From contig JAFKHH010000012.1 of assembly GCA_017306865.1 (NCBI GenBank), positions 62,001-126,000 of the forward strand: a stretch of 64,000 nt of DNA, read 5' to 3'. This stretch comes from Filimonas sp. (GTDB lineage: Bacteria; Bacteroidota; Bacteroidia; Chitinophagales; Chitinophagaceae). The notes below the pieces were generated by a model. The model searched no databases and had not been told where the DNA came from. It saw only the letters and a list, made by a program, of their open reading frames with translations. The position numbers and the translations under genes are program-made. This document shows, one piece after another, positions 53,526 to 62,589 of the stretch. The number at the start of each line of letters is the position of its first letter. Position 1 is the first letter of the stretch.

Positions 53526-53582
53526 ATTGCTGGATGGTTAAATTGCTATTTGCAATAACAATTTAACCATCCAGCAATTTTT
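53526..53582. repeat. 20-bp perfect inverted repeat between DUF72 and manC genes
   Basis: Arms ATTGCTGGATGGTTAAATTG (53526-53545) and CAATTTAACCATCCAGCAAT (53559-53578), with a 13-base loop. A T-run (53578-53582) follows on the plus strand, although both flanking genes are on the minus strand. It resembles the words TGAATGGTTTAATTGTTG seen at 27539-27557. Confidence 0.75.
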
Positions 53583-53583
53583 C

Positions 53584-54666
53584 TTATAAATATTGATCTC
53601 CCTTATTTCTTTTCACTTCAGCAACGTATTCTTTAATTTCCTGTTCTTTATCTTTTTTGCAGATCAGCAATACGTCGTCTGTATCTACAACTATAAAGTC
53701 GTCGAGGCCTTGTAAGACTACTAACTTTTCGTGCGATGCACTTACCATACATTTCACCGCATCTATAACCATCACATTCTCTCCGGCTACGGCATTTCCC
53801 AGGTAATCTTTTTCCAGGTTATCATAGGCACTGTTCCATGTACCCAGGTCACTCCAGCCAAATGAAGATGGTATTACGTACACATTATTTGCTTTTTCCA
53901 TGATCGCAAAATCAATAGAAATATTGGTGCACTGTGGATAAATACGTTCTATCAATGCCTTCTCTTCCTTTGTATTGAACTTTTCCTGTTCAACCGCAAA
54001 AAGCTCATACATTTCCGGCTGATATTTTTCAAATGCCAGCAATACTTCTTTAATCTTCCAGATAAAAATGCCTGCATTCCATAAAAAGTCTCCGCTTGCA
54101 ATAAATGTTTTTGCAAGTTCCAGGTTCGGCTTTTCAGTGAACAGCTTTACTTTATAGATATTATTTTCCGAAAGTTCATCTTCATGTTGTATGTAGCCGT
54201 ACCCTGTGTTAGGGTAGGTAGGCTTAATACCAAGTGTTACAAATGATTTATGATGATCTGCAAAATCCAGTGCTTTTAGTGTTACGGTTTTAAACTCTTC
54301 GTTATCCAGGATCAGGTGATCACTTGGTGCAACGATCAATGATGCTTCCGGATCTATTTGTGCAAGCTTGAAAGAAATATATGCAACACAAGGAGCGGTA
54401 TTTTTTCTACTTGGTTCCGCAACTATATTTTCAGGCTTCAATTGTGGCAACTGTTCCTTTACAATAGAAACGTATTCCTCAGAAGTAACCACAAAAATAT
54501 TGTCTGGAGAAATAAAGTCAGCATAACGGTCGTAAGTCCATTGTATTAATGTCTTACCTGTATTCAAAATATCAAGAAACTGTTTTGGATAACTGGTTCT
54601 GCTCTTAGGCCAAAAACGGCTTCCGATACCGCCAGCCATTATTGCTACGTAATGGTGCTGATTCAT
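53584..54666 (-). CDS. manC: Mannose-1-phosphate guanylyltransferase
   Basis: Makes GDP-mannose from mannose 1-phosphate and GTP for polysaccharide or O-antigen synthesis. 360 residues, so it has only the nucleotidyltransferase part and no fused mannose-6-phosphate isomerase. The nucleotide loop reads IMAGGIGSRFWPKSRTSYPKQFLD in two runs (MAGGIGSRFWPKSRTSYPK, QFLDIL). Other family markers are EPSRKNTAPCVAYISF, GIKPTYPNTGYGYIQ, FTEKPNLELAKTF, NAGIFIWK and SSFGWSDLGTW. The kpsF-type sugar isomerase gene lies just upstream on the same strand, which suits a shared role in envelope sugars. Confidence 0.95.
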   Translation of the reverse strand: MNQHHYVAIMAGGIGSRFWPKSRTSYPKQFLDILNTGKTLIQWTYDRYADFISPDNIFVVTSEEYVSIVKEQLPQLKPENIVAEPSRKNTAPCVAYISFKLAQIDPEASLIVAPSDHLILDNEEFKTVTLKALDFADHHKSFVTLGIKPTYPNTGYGYIQHEDELSENNIYKVKLFTEKPNLELAKTFIASGDFLWNAGIFIWKIKEVLLAFEKYQPEMYELFAVEQEKFNTKEEKALIERIYPQCTNISIDFAIMEKANNVYVIPSSFGWSDLGTWNSAYDNLEKDYLGNAVAGENVMVIDAVKCMVSASHEKLVVLQGLDDFIVVDTDDVLLICKKDKEQEIKEYVAEVKRNKGDQYL

Positions 54667-54720
54667 GTGATAAATTATGGGCGCAAAAATCGTTAGAACT
54701 GATTAATAAATAAAGTTATT

Positions 54721-55686
54721 TTAAATAATACCTTCCCTAACAAGATCATGTAAATGCACAATCCCTTCATATTGATTATCTGCATTTACTACAATCAGTT
54801 GGCTGATATCATATTTTTTCAACGCTTCCAAAGCTTCTATAGCGAGGGAGCCTGACTGTATTGTTTTGGGTGAGGAACCAAACATGTCTTTTGCTGTTAC
54901 TGCACTTAGTTGATCTATCCGTTCCAGCATTCTACGCACATCGCCATCTGTAATTATTCCCAATACCTTTCCACCAGGTTCTACAACCGCTGTTGCGCCA
55001 AGCCGGCTTTTAGAAATAACAACAATTACTTCCTTCATAGTAGCATCAATAGTTACAGAAGGTCTTTCATTGTTTTTATACAGATCTTCCACACGGAGAT
55101 ACAACCGTTTTCCAAGATTACCTCCCGGATGGTATTTTGCAAAATCTTTGCCATCAAAGCCAATCAACTCCATCAGGCATACAGCTAATGTATCACCCAT
55201 TACTACCTGTGCAGTCGTACTGCTGGTAGGAGCAAGGTTATTAGGGCATGCTTCCTGGCTTACAGTAGTATTCAGGATCATGTTTGATTCTTTTGCAAGA
55301 AAGGAGGAAGTGTTACCAACCATACCAATCAGTGTATTCCCAAATCCTTTTAGCAATGGCACTAGTACTTTTATTTCCGGGCTTTCCCCGCTTTTACTGA
55401 TCACAAGTACTACGTCATCTTTCTGTATCATGCCAAGATCGCCATGTATAGCATCTCCTGCGTGCATAAAGAGTGCAGGTGTACCGGTAGAATTAAGTGT
55501 TGCTACAATTTTTTGCGCAATGATGGCGCTTTTACCGATGCCGCTTACCACCAATCTGCCCTTGGACTGATGAATGGTTTCTACCACTTTCTGGAAGGAA
55601 TCATCCACAAAGGCAGCCAAATTTCTAACTGACTCTGCCTCTAACTCAATGGTTTTTAACGCTGTCTGTAATATATTTTTAGCCAT
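54721..55686 (-). CDS. kdsD: Arabinose-5-phosphate isomerase (KdsD/KpsF family)
   Basis: Interconverts ribulose 5-phosphate and arabinose 5-phosphate, the first step of Kdo synthesis. 321 residues. The N-terminal SIS domain contains VVSGIGKSAIIAQKIVATLNSTGTPALFMH, shown in two pieces (VVSGIGKSAIIAQKIVATL, STGTPALFMH), then GDAIHGDLGMIQ and ISKSGESPEIKVL. Two CBS domains follow at about residues 205-260 and 270-320, starting DATMKEVIVVISKSRLG and KDMFGSSPKTIQSG. The stretch FAKYHPGGNLGKRLYLRVEDL fits KdsD. The start codon is unusual only in that the gene ends at an otherwise clean gap before recQ. Confidence 0.95.
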   Translation of the reverse strand: MAKNILQTALKTIELEAESVRNLAAFVDDSFQKVVETIHQSKGRLVVSGIGKSAIIAQKIVATLNSTGTPALFMHAGDAIHGDLGMIQKDDVVLVISKSGESPEIKVLVPLLKGFGNTLIGMVGNTSSFLAKESNMILNTTVSQEACPNNLAPTSSTTAQVVMGDTLAVCLMELIGFDGKDFAKYHPGGNLGKRLYLRVEDLYKNNERPSVTIDATMKEVIVVISKSRLGATAVVEPGGKVLGIITDGDVRRMLERIDQLSAVTAKDMFGSSPKTIQSGSLAIEALEALKKYDISQLIVVNADNQYEGIVHLHDLVREGII

Positions 55687-55893
55687 TCCTTACAAAGTTA
55701 AACTTTAACACTAAACTGTTGAGTAATATGCTTATCCTATGTAACTTCGCCTCCCTTTTCAAAACCCCCAAATAAAAGGCTATATAATGCTTAAAATGCC
55801 GTGTAATATCAATTTTAATATTGGCTTGCACAAAAAAATAGTATTTTATAGAAAATCAACATACCCGTACTGTGGGTTGGAAATATTGAGATA

Positions 55894-58203
55894 ATGGCAA
55901 CTAGTACAAGAAAATCATCTGGCCGTTCTGCTTCTTCAGACGAAGGGAAGCCAAAAGTCAAAAAAGAGCGTACCAAGAGTACAGCTAAAAGTGTTGCAAC
56001 CGGTTCTCACAACTTCGATATTACTGCAGGTCTACAAACACACTTTGGATTTGAACAGTTCAAAGGCACCCAGGAAAAAGCTATCAACAGTTTACTAAAT
56101 GGTAACGATACATTCGTAATCATGCCTACAGGCGGTGGCAAAAGCCTTTGCTATCAACTACCGGCAATGTTGATGGAGGGTTGTGCAATTGTAGTAAGCC
56201 CGCTGATAGCGTTGATGAAAAACCAGGTGGACCTGATAAGAGGTTACAGTGAGAACGACGATGTGGCGCACTTTCTAAATTCTTCTTTGACAAAAGGCCA
56301 ACAGAAGGAAGTAAGGGAAGATCTACTGAGCGGTAAGACAAAGTTGTTGTATGTAGCGCCTGAAACGCTGACAAAACAGGAGAACCTCGAATTTTTCAGC
56401 GATTTAAATATTTCTTTCTTCGCTGTAGATGAGGCACACTGTATTTCTGAGTGGGGCCACGATTTCAGACCGGAATATCGCAGACTTCGTGAAATGATGG
56501 ATGAAATAAATCCGAACATCCCCGTTATTGCTTTGACGGCTACAGCTACACCAAAGGTGCAGAGTGATATTGTGAAAAACCTTGGTCTCCGTAATGCTGA
56601 AGTTTTTATTTCTTCATTCAACCGTACAAATCTCTACTACGAGATTTTACCGAAGATCAAAAAGGAACAAACAATTAAAAGTATTGTCCGCTTTATTACG
56701 CAACATAAAGGAAAAAGCGGCATTATCTATACGCTAAACAGGAAGACTACCGAGGAACTTGCTGAGATCCTGGTTGCCAATGGCATAAAAGCTGTGGCTT
56801 ATCACGCAGGACTGGATGCGAAACTGAGAGCAGACAGGCAAGACCAGTTTCTGAATGAAGATGTTCAGGTAATTGTAGCTACGATCGCTTTCGGTATGGG
56901 CATTGACAAACCAGATATCAGGTTTGTAATACATTTCAACATTCCTAAATCGATTGAAAATTATTACCAGGAAACAGGACGTGCCGGACGTGATGGGTTA
57001 GAGGGTATTTGTTTATTATATTATTCCCACAAGGACGTTGCAAAGCTGGAACACTTAATGCGCGATAAGCCTTTAAGTGAAAGAGAAGTTGGTGCACAAC
57101 TGATCAACGAGACTGTAGCATACGCGGAAAGTTCTGTTTGTCGCCGCAAGATCCTGTTACACTATTTTGGTGAGGACTGGAACGTTGAGAATTGTGGTAA
57201 CTGTGATAACTGTAAGAGCACAAAAGAAAAAATAGAAACGAAGGAAGAAGCGGTTAAAGTTTTGAAAGCTGTTCATGCTTTGGACGAGCGTTTCCCTACT
57301 GAATATGTAATCAATGTTCTTACTGGTAAACTGACACCACAGATAAATATGTTCCGCCACGAAGGCTTGGACGTATTCGGTACCGGTAAGGACAAGGACG
57401 AACACTTCTGGAACAGTCTTATCAGGCAGTTATTACTGGAAAATATTTTACGTAAAGACATTGAAGAATATGGTTTGTTGAAACTTACTCCAAAAGGAGA
57501 GAAGTTCCTTAAAAAACCTACCTCTTTCAAAATAGTATTGAACAACTTGTTTGAAGATGCAAATGAAGATGACGAAGAAAATGAAACCGGTGGCGGTTCT
57601 TCTTCATCTGCAGATGAGAAGTTGTTTGAAATGCTAAAAGACCTTCGCCAGAAAGAAGCAAAGAAGAAAGGGCTTCCGCCTTTTGTAATTTTCCTTGAAT
57701 CTTCTTTGCAGGATATGGCTACGCTTTACCCAACTACGTTGCAAGAGCTGGAAAAAGTTTCTGGCGTTAGTAAGGGTAAAGCCATCCGTTACGGTAAACC
57801 ATTTATAGAGGTTATTACAAAATACGTAGAGGAGAATGATATTGAGAAGCCAGACGATTTTGTAATGAAAAGTGTGGCAAACAAAAAGAATAATAAGATC
57901 TACATTATTCAAAACGTAGATAAGAAGATTCCACTGGAAACAATTGCCCGCAATAAAGACCTTCGATTGGATGCTTTGCTGGAGGAGATGGAAACAATTG
58001 TAGCGAGTGGTACTAAGCTAAATCTCGATTACGCAATTGATGATCTGTTGGATGAAGATGAGCAGGATGAGATCATTGATTATTTCCGGAATTGCGAAAC
58101 ATCTTCTTTACAGTTAGCACAAGAAGAAATGGCTGACAGCGATTATAATTGGGAACAATTGAAAATAATGCGCATCAAATTTTTATGTGAATACGGTAAT
58201 TAA
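55894..58203 (+). CDS. recQ: ATP-dependent DNA helicase RecQ
   Basis: A 3'-5' helicase of 769 residues. A basic, Ser-rich leader of about 35 residues precedes the core. Walker A is [19 protein letters not shown] at about residue 75 and Walker B is [21 protein letters not shown], split as [13 protein letters not shown] and GHDFRPEY. Motif VI is [19 protein letters not shown]. The RQC zinc site has four cysteines: [15 protein letters not shown] then NCGNCDNC. The HRDC domain follows at about residues 590-660. The last 100 residues contain a helical extension, and a winged-helix-like stretch ([18 protein letters not shown]) is visible. Single gene with its own terminator. Confidence 0.96.
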   Translation: MATSTRKSSGRSASSDEGKPKVKKERTKSTAKSVATGSHNFDITAGLQTHFGFEQFKGTQEKAINSLLNGNDTFVIMPTGGGKSLCYQLPAMLMEGCAIVVSPLIALMKNQVDLIRGYSENDDVAHFLNSSLTKGQQKEVREDLLSGKTKLLYVAPETLTKQENLEFFSDLNISFFAVDEAHCISEWGHDFRPEYRRLREMMDEINPNIPVIALTATATPKVQSDIVKNLGLRNAEVFISSFNRTNLYYEILPKIKKEQTIKSIVRFITQHKGKSGIIYTLNRKTTEELAEILVANGIKAVAYHAGLDAKLRADRQDQFLNEDVQVIVATIAFGMGIDKPDIRFVIHFNIPKSIENYYQETGRAGRDGLEGICLLYYSHKDVAKLEHLMRDKPLSEREVGAQLINETVAYAESSVCRRKILLHYFGEDWNVENCGNCDNCKSTKEKIETKEEAVKVLKAVHALDERFPTEYVINVLTGKLTPQINMFRHEGLDVFGTGKDKDEHFWNSLIRQLLLENILRKDIEEYGLLKLTPKGEKFLKKPTSFKIVLNNLFEDANEDDEENETGGGSSSSADEKLFEMLKDLRQKEAKKKGLPPFVIFLESSLQDMATLYPTTLQELEKVSGVSKGKAIRYGKPFIEVITKYVEENDIEKPDDFVMKSVANKKNNKIYIIQNVDKKIPLETIARNKDLRLDALLEEMETIVASGTKLNLDYAIDDLLDEDEQDEIIDYFRNCETSSLQLAQEEMADSDYNWEQLKIMRIKFLCEYGN

Positions 58204-58230
58204 TTCTTTCCAAGTTTAACCAATGAAGTG

Positions 58231-58257
58231 GCCTCAACAAATAGTTGGGGCTTTTTC
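58231..58257 (+). terminator. Terminator of recQ
   Basis: 8-bp stem GCCTCAAC/GTTGGGGC (one G-U pair) at 58231-58238 with 58244-58251, then TTTTTC. It lies about 27 bases after the recQ stop. Confidence 0.85.
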
Positions 58258-58358
58258 ATTTTTGTTTGTGGGCAATCACATTTTTCTATAGAAAATATTA
58301 ACACTTTTTGTTAATTATAATTAAATTAGTGCATCCTATTAAAAAATCCAATTTTACC

Positions 58359-58493
58359 ATGCACAAAACCCCTAAAAAGCAACAGAAGAAGTTTATTCTA
58401 ATCTTTGCTCAAGCCGTTAAAAAAATTCCTGGCTACTTCGAATCGAAAGAGAAAAAGGAATTTAAAAGATGGAAAGACTTCATCGCTAATTAA
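58359..58493 (+). CDS. Small basic protein (44 residues)
   Basis: A 44-residue peptide of unknown function. I start it at the ATG at 58359 because the seventeen codons further upstream add a hydrophobic, unlikely extension. The sequence is very basic: MHKTPKKQQKKFILIFAQA then VKKIPGYFESKEKKEFKRW. A short amphipathic helix (FILIFAQAVKKI) lies between Lys runs. A DNA- or RNA-binding role would fit the charge but is only a guess. The gene sits between the recQ terminator and its own terminator, with 26 bases to the latter, so it looks like a separate transcription unit. Confidence 0.55.
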   Translation: MHKTPKKQQKKFILIFAQAVKKIPGYFESKEKKEFKRWKDFIAN

Positions 58494-58518
58494 CCCTCAT
58501 TTGATGACAAACTTATTG

Positions 58519-58545
58519 ACACCTGGTTATGCCGGGTGTTTTTTA
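58519..58545 (+). terminator. Terminator of the 44-residue protein gene
   Basis: 8-bp stem ACACCTGG/CCGGGTGT (one G-U pair) at 58519-58526 with 58532-58539, then TTTTTT. Its place just past the small gene supports that gene being real. Confidence 0.85.
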
Positions 58546-58597
58546 TTGTACTTATGGAAACATTCTGCCAGTGCATCTTTTTGAAAAACAAATTGCT

Positions 58598-59116
58598 ATG
58601 GCAGAAATAATGACCGCCGATAAAGGCAAAGGAAAAAGTAAAGCACATCCCCGCTCTACAAAAGTTGACCTGACACCTATGGTCGATCTTGGGTTTTTAC
58701 TTATCACGTTTTTTATTTTCACAGCTGTATTAACGGAACCTAAAGCAATGAAACTTGCGTTACCAGCCGATCCCGGTAAAGACACACCTCCACCACATGC
58801 TGGTGAAACAGCCACGCTCCAGTTAGTACTAGGCCCTAATAGTGTTGGGTATTATAATGGGGATGATAGTACACACATGCAATTCACAGATTACAGCAGT
58901 AATGGAATACGTAAAGTAATCATGGAAAAAAGAGCTTTGGTAAAGCATGTTCTGGGTAATGAAAAAGAAACAATAGTGATCATCAAACCTTCCGTAGAAT
59001 CTTCATACAAACAAGTTGTATCCATACTAGATGAAATGCTTATAACCAATGTAACGCGCTATGTACTGACAGACGCAACAATTTATAATGAACGATTGTT
59101 AGCTACTGTAGAATAA
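58598..59116 (+). CDS. exbD: ExbD/TolR-like biopolymer transport protein (orphan)
   Basis: A 172-residue inner-membrane protein from the ATG at 58598. A basic N-terminus (ADKGKGKSKAHPRSTK) leads into one transmembrane helix, and the conserved Asp is in VDLTPMVDLGFLLITFFIF. A periplasmic domain follows, with alternating strands and a C-terminal IVIIKPSVESSYKQVVSILDEM. In the family this protein couples the proton force to TonB or Tol with ExbB. No ExbB/TolQ gene is adjacent, so it would have to work with a distant partner. A 23-residue upstream extension is in frame but not convincing. Confidence 0.88.
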   Translation: MAEIMTADKGKGKSKAHPRSTKVDLTPMVDLGFLLITFFIFTAVLTEPKAMKLALPADPGKDTPPPHAGETATLQLVLGPNSVGYYNGDDSTHMQFTDYSSNGIRKVIMEKRALVKHVLGNEKETIVIIKPSVESSYKQVVSILDEMLITNVTRYVLTDATIYNERLLATVE

Positions 59117-59220
59117 TAATATTTCTTTTCTCCCGTTGAATGCAGCGATTTATGTCCCATTGGCATCATATTTGAATAATTTATTGTGCATTCATTCGGG
59201 AAACACTAAATCTTTATGAA

Positions 59221-59475
59221 ATGGAGAAGGGCATTGTTCATTTTTTACACGACGATAATGCAAGCTTCTTAGAAGTTGCAGCCGCCAAATCAGGAGACCT
59301 GATTGTAAAAATTTTGGATGTGCAGGGAAGAATGGCAAAAACCATCATAGAGAAAGTTGAGCAAGGCGTACAGGAACTGTGCGTAAACCTGAATGACCTG
59401 GGAAGCGGGAACTACGTTTTGAACACCTTTATCGGTGACACTTTTATCAAAGCATTCCGTTTCTTTAAAAGTTAG
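59221..59475 (+). CDS. Small T9SS sorting-domain-like protein
   Basis: An 84-residue protein without signal peptide. Its second half looks like a type IX secretion C-terminal sorting domain: DLIVKILDVQGRMAKTIIEKV, then ELCVNLNDLGSGNYVLNTFI and a final basic KAFRFFKS. Such domains normally sit at the end of large secreted proteins. Here it stands alone, with only about 20 residues in front (MEKGIVHFLHDDNASFLEV). It could be a cytosolic relative of the fold, or the remnant of a longer gene. An unrelated 18-codon frame begins five bases upstream at 59216. It has a terminator-like hairpin after it (59505-59531). Confidence 0.6.
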   Translation: MEKGIVHFLHDDNASFLEVAAAKSGDLIVKILDVQGRMAKTIIEKVEQGVQELCVNLNDLGSGNYVLNTFIGDTFIKAFRFFKS

Positions 59476-59504
59476 TCTTTCAATTGGGGGTATGTATATT
59501 TAAC

Positions 59505-59531
59505 GTCCTGCCTTTTTTGGTGGGACTTTTT
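59505..59531 (+). terminator. Terminator of the sorting-domain-like gene
   Basis: 8-bp stem GTCCTGCC/GGTGGGAC (two G-U pairs) at 59505-59512 with 59519-59526, loop of six T, followed by a TTTTT run. Confidence 0.75.
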
Positions 59532-59606
59532 ATTTATAGGTTGGTCCACTTTCAAAAATACTTTTATACTACTTGATAATACCAAAGTGGACCAACCTAT
59601 AAATAA
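59530..59606. repeat. 23-bp perfect inverted repeat with 31-base spacer
   Basis: Arms from 59530 (TTATTTATAGGTTGGTCCAC and on to TTT) pair perfectly with 59584-59606 (AAAGTGGACCAACCTATAAA and on). The spacer is 59553-59583. It lies between a terminator and the oxygenase gene. No third copy is visible in the window. Confidence 0.8.
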
Positions 59607-59652
59607 CTATATAAAATAATGTTATTACATTAATCTAATTTCAGTTGTTCAC

Positions 59653-59660
59653 TATTTTTG
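59653..59660 (+). promoter_or_regulatory. Promoter -7 box (TATTTTTG) upstream of the oxygenase gene
   Basis: A full match to the Bacteroidota -7 consensus TAnnTTTG, 98 bases before the start codon. A second weaker TACTTTG lies nearer at 59714-59720. I do not see a clear -33 TTG at the right distance. Confidence 0.4.
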
Positions 59661-59757
59661 CAAGACGTTAAAAGTTATTCAGACTTTTCCTACTTACCGT
59701 TAGGTTTCTTTACTTTGGCGGTTGTCTTTCCATTAATTACTCTTAAATGTTTGCTAT

Positions 59758-60702
59758 ATGGCAATTCCTGTAGTTGATCTTTCAGAATTTACACATGGTT
59801 CAGCAGAGCAAAAGCGTGCTTTTGTGCAACAGCTTGGCAAAGCGTACGAAGAGGTTGGTTTTGTAGCAGTAAAGAACCACGGTATTCCGGATAAGTTGAT
59901 CGCGGAATTATATGAATATGTTCAACAATTCTTTTCTTTACCGTTAGATAAAAAACTGGATTTTGAAGTTCCGGGCCTTGCAGGCCAGCGTGGTTATACA
60001 AGTTTTGGCAGAGAACATGCAAAAGGTAGCGAAGCACCAGATCTGAAAGAGTTTTTCCAATATGGACAAACTGTGGAAGACAATGATCCTATAAAAGCAG
60101 AATACCCTGATAATGTGGGTGTTACTGAAATAAAAGAATTCAATCCAACACTTTTCCAGGCATACCGCCATTTTGAAAAAAGTGGTTCTGCTTTATTACA
60201 GGCAATTGCGCTGTATCTAAACCTGGATGAAAATTATTTTGGCCCACACTTAAAGAATGGTAATTCCATTCTGCGTTGCATTCACTATCCGCCAATAACA
60301 CAGGAACCAAAGAGCGCTATACGTGCAGAACAGCATGAGGATATTAACCTGATCACTTTGTTGGTGGGCGCTTCTGCAGATGGCTTACAAATATTGACGA
60401 AGCAAGGGGAGTGGGTAAATGTTACCTCTTTACCTGACCAGATAGTGGTGAATGTAGGTGACATGTTGCAGCGCCTTACTAATAATAAACTAAGAAGTAC
60501 AACGCACCGTGTTGTAAATCCTTCAAGAGATCTATGGCATACGAGCCGTTTCTCTATGCCGTTCTTTATGCATCCGCGTAGCGAAATGGATCTGACTTGC
60601 CTGGAAAGCTGTATAGATGCAACTCATCCAAAACATTACGAAGACACAACAGCAGGAGCGTACCTGGATGAAAGATTGAGAGAAATAGGTTTAAAGAAGT
60701 AA
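59758..60702 (+). CDS. 2-oxoglutarate/Fe(II)-dependent oxygenase (isopenicillin N synthase-like family)
   Basis: A 314-residue soluble oxygenase. The N-terminal DIOX_N domain has VDLSEFTHG and VGFVAVKNHGIPDKLIAELYEYVQQFF (split as VGFVAVKNHGIPDKL, AELYEYVQQFF). The catalytic jelly-roll holds the iron ligands: HxD in RAEQHEDINLITLLVGA and the distal His in RSTTHRVVNPSRDLWHTSRFS, where Arg-x-Ser binds 2-oxoglutarate. The residues DMLQRLTNNKLRSTTHRV are typical. The substrate is unknown; such enzymes hydroxylate small molecules. The next gene is a chromate-type transporter, 45 bases downstream on the same strand. Confidence 0.9.
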   Translation: MAIPVVDLSEFTHGSAEQKRAFVQQLGKAYEEVGFVAVKNHGIPDKLIAELYEYVQQFFSLPLDKKLDFEVPGLAGQRGYTSFGREHAKGSEAPDLKEFFQYGQTVEDNDPIKAEYPDNVGVTEIKEFNPTLFQAYRHFEKSGSALLQAIALYLNLDENYFGPHLKNGNSILRCIHYPPITQEPKSAIRAEQHEDINLITLLVGASADGLQILTKQGEWVNVTSLPDQIVVNVGDMLQRLTNNKLRSTTHRVVNPSRDLWHTSRFSMPFFMHPRSEMDLTCLESCIDATHPKHYEDTTAGAYLDERLREIGLKK

Positions 60703-60747
60703 TTTGCTATAAACTATTTCTAATCTCAACCTTTTCGTCTAGTAACA

Positions 60748-62001
60748 TTGGTATTAATACGGCATATATCTTTCCTCAAAGCAGTTTTTCTTCATAGTCT
60801 CACAGCTTTTGGAGGACCACAAGGGCATTTTGGTATGATGCTAAAGACCTTTGTTGCCCAAAGGAAAGATGTAACGGAAGAAGAACTGATGGAGTATAAT
60901 GCTTTTTGCCAGATGCTTCCTGGTGCTTCTTCTACACAAACACTTACACTTATCGGCTATAAAAGAGGTGGTATTCCTCTGGCCATACTCACCTTACTGA
61001 TATGGATTCTGCCTGCCTGTACTATTATGGGCGGGCTTTCTTTTTTAATGAATTACCTGGATGAGCGTGACATCAATTTTAAGGCGCTGCGGTTCATTCA
61101 GCCATTGGCTGTTGGTTTCATTGCTTTTTCGGCGTACAGGTTATTCAAAATATCGGTACATAATCCTATCACAAGGATTATTATGGTTAGTTCTACTTTA
61201 TTGACTTATTTTCTTTTTAAAACACCCTGGCTTTTCCCCGGAGTGATCATCCTGTCTGGTATTATTACCAACTTTAGTGATAAACGTATTCCTCAAAAGG
61301 GTATTCCTCCTAAAAAGATAAACTGGGGGAACATTGTCATATTTCTTGGCTTATTCTTATTAGCAGGTTTTTTCAGTGAAACTGCCCGTAAAAATGAATG
61401 GAAGAATAGAGCTGTATTCAATTTATTCGAGAACTTTTACCGTTTCGGAAGCCTCGTATTTGGTGGGGGAGATGTATTAATGCCCATGATGATTGACCAA
61501 TATGTATATCACCCAACTACGGAGCGTACGGAAAAGGCCAATCCGCGTGCTTTACGAATGACGCAGAGCGAATTTCTGACAGGTTCAGGCATTGTCCGTG
61601 CTATACCTGGCCCTGTTTTTTCCATTGGTTCTTACACCGGAGGTATGCTATTGAGGCAAAGAGGGGCTGAAATGCAACTGCTGGGATGTGTTATAGGTAT
61701 GGTGGCTTTATTCCTGCCCAGTGCTTTATTAGTCTTATTTTTCTTTCCCGTTTGGAATAATCTGAAGAGGTATGCAGTTATCTATCGCGCCCTGGAAGGT
61801 ATTAATGCTGCTGTAGTCGGTATTATGGCAGGTGCAACCTTTTTCCTTATGAAGAATATTTCCCTGGATATTACGGATGGCTCCACTGATCATTTTATAA
61901 ACATACTGGTTATAGGTACTACTTTTTGCTTATTAACCTTTACTAAAATACGTCCTCCGTTGATTGTATTGGGATGTCTTGCTGTCGGATGGCTTGTTTA
62001 A
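60748..62001 (+). CDS. chrA: Chromate transporter ChrA (CHR family)
   Basis: A membrane protein of 417 residues, long two-domain form. The first CHR domain includes [20 protein letters not shown] and [22 protein letters not shown], shown as two pieces. The second has [19 protein letters not shown], then [23 protein letters not shown] and [10 protein letters not shown]. The paired FGG motifs are the family hallmark. I start it at the TTG at 60748-60750, since no ATG or GTG lies between the upstream stop and the first conserved helix; this is an unusual start. It is an efflux pump for chromate or sulfate in the family. Confidence 0.9.
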   Translation: MVLIRHISFLKAVFLHSLTAFGGPQGHFGMMLKTFVAQRKDVTEEELMEYNAFCQMLPGASSTQTLTLIGYKRGGIPLAILTLLIWILPACTIMGGLSFLMNYLDERDINFKALRFIQPLAVGFIAFSAYRLFKISVHNPITRIIMVSSTLLTYFLFKTPWLFPGVIILSGIITNFSDKRIPQKGIPPKKINWGNIVIFLGLFLLAGFFSETARKNEWKNRAVFNLFENFYRFGSLVFGGGDVLMPMMIDQYVYHPTTERTEKANPRALRMTQSEFLTGSGIVRAIPGPVFSIGSYTGGMLLRQRGAEMQLLGCVIGMVALFLPSALLVLFFFPVWNNLKRYAVIYRALEGINAAVVGIMAGATFFLMKNISLDITDGSTDHFINILVIGTTFCLLTFTKIRPPLIVLGCLAVGWLV

Positions 62002-62003
62002 AG

Positions 62004-62576
62004 CTATTTGTAGTATCCGTTATTCTCTATTTCAGCCCTTACTGCATCTGGTACAATATAACGAATTGATTTTCCTTCCTTTATAGTCTTCCTGATACCT
62101 GTTGCGGAAATGTCCAGTAAAGGCGCACTTACAATGCTATAATTGATACCGGCCAGATCGTTAGGAACAATAAATCCCGGTCTTTGGTACACTATAAACG
62201 TATAATCGCGAGCCAAGAGCTCGTAATTCTTCCATTTTGGCAAATTTTGGAAGCTATCAGAACCCATTATTATAGAGAAATTATGCGTTGGGTATTTCTC
62301 TGTGAGGTAGGTAAGTGTATCAATTGTATAAGAAGGACGGGGTAATTTAAACTCTACATCGGATGATCGAAGCTTTTCATTTCCTTCAATTGCAACATTT
62401 ACCAGGTGCAGGCGGTTATATTCATTCAGAAGTACATTAGATGGTTTGAATGGATTTTGCGGTGTTACCACAAACCAAACCTGCTCAAGGGAGGTATGTT
62501 CAACCACGTGGTTAGCAATGATCAGGTGCCCGATATGGATAGGATTGAAGGAGCCGAAGTAGAGTCCGATATTCAT
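62004..62576 (-). CDS. nadD: Nicotinate-nucleotide adenylyltransferase
   Basis: Joins nicotinate mononucleotide and ATP to make deamido-NAD. 190 residues, normal length. The nucleotidyltransferase motif is LYFGSFNPIHIGHLIIANHVVE at the N-terminus, with the HIGH signature (HIGH). Other family features are WFVVTPQNPFKPSNVLLNEYNRLHLV, given in parts (VVTPQNPFKPSN, NEYNRLHLVNVA), then FSIIMGSDSFQNLPKWKNYE and ISATGIRKTIKEGKSIRYIVP. It ends two bases from the chrA stop, convergent and almost touching. The feoA gene is directly upstream on the same strand. Confidence 0.96.
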   Translation of the reverse strand: MNIGLYFGSFNPIHIGHLIIANHVVEHTSLEQVWFVVTPQNPFKPSNVLLNEYNRLHLVNVAIEGNEKLRSSDVEFKLPRPSYTIDTLTYLTEKYPTHNFSIIMGSDSFQNLPKWKNYELLARDYTFIVYQRPGFIVPNDLAGINYSIVSAPLLDISATGIRKTIKEGKSIRYIVPDAVRAEIENNGYYK

Positions 62577-62589
62577 GTGAGCTTTATAT

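Noticed and set aside
59216-59272. 18-codon frame MKWRRALFIFYTT overlapping the start of the sorting-domain-like gene
   Set aside because: It looks like a signal peptide but stops after 18 codons in another frame; a frameshift link is possible but unsupported.
62505-62520. ACCACGTGGT as a third parS site
   Set aside because: It lies inside nadD and lacks the GTTNC arm; only the central CACGTG matches.
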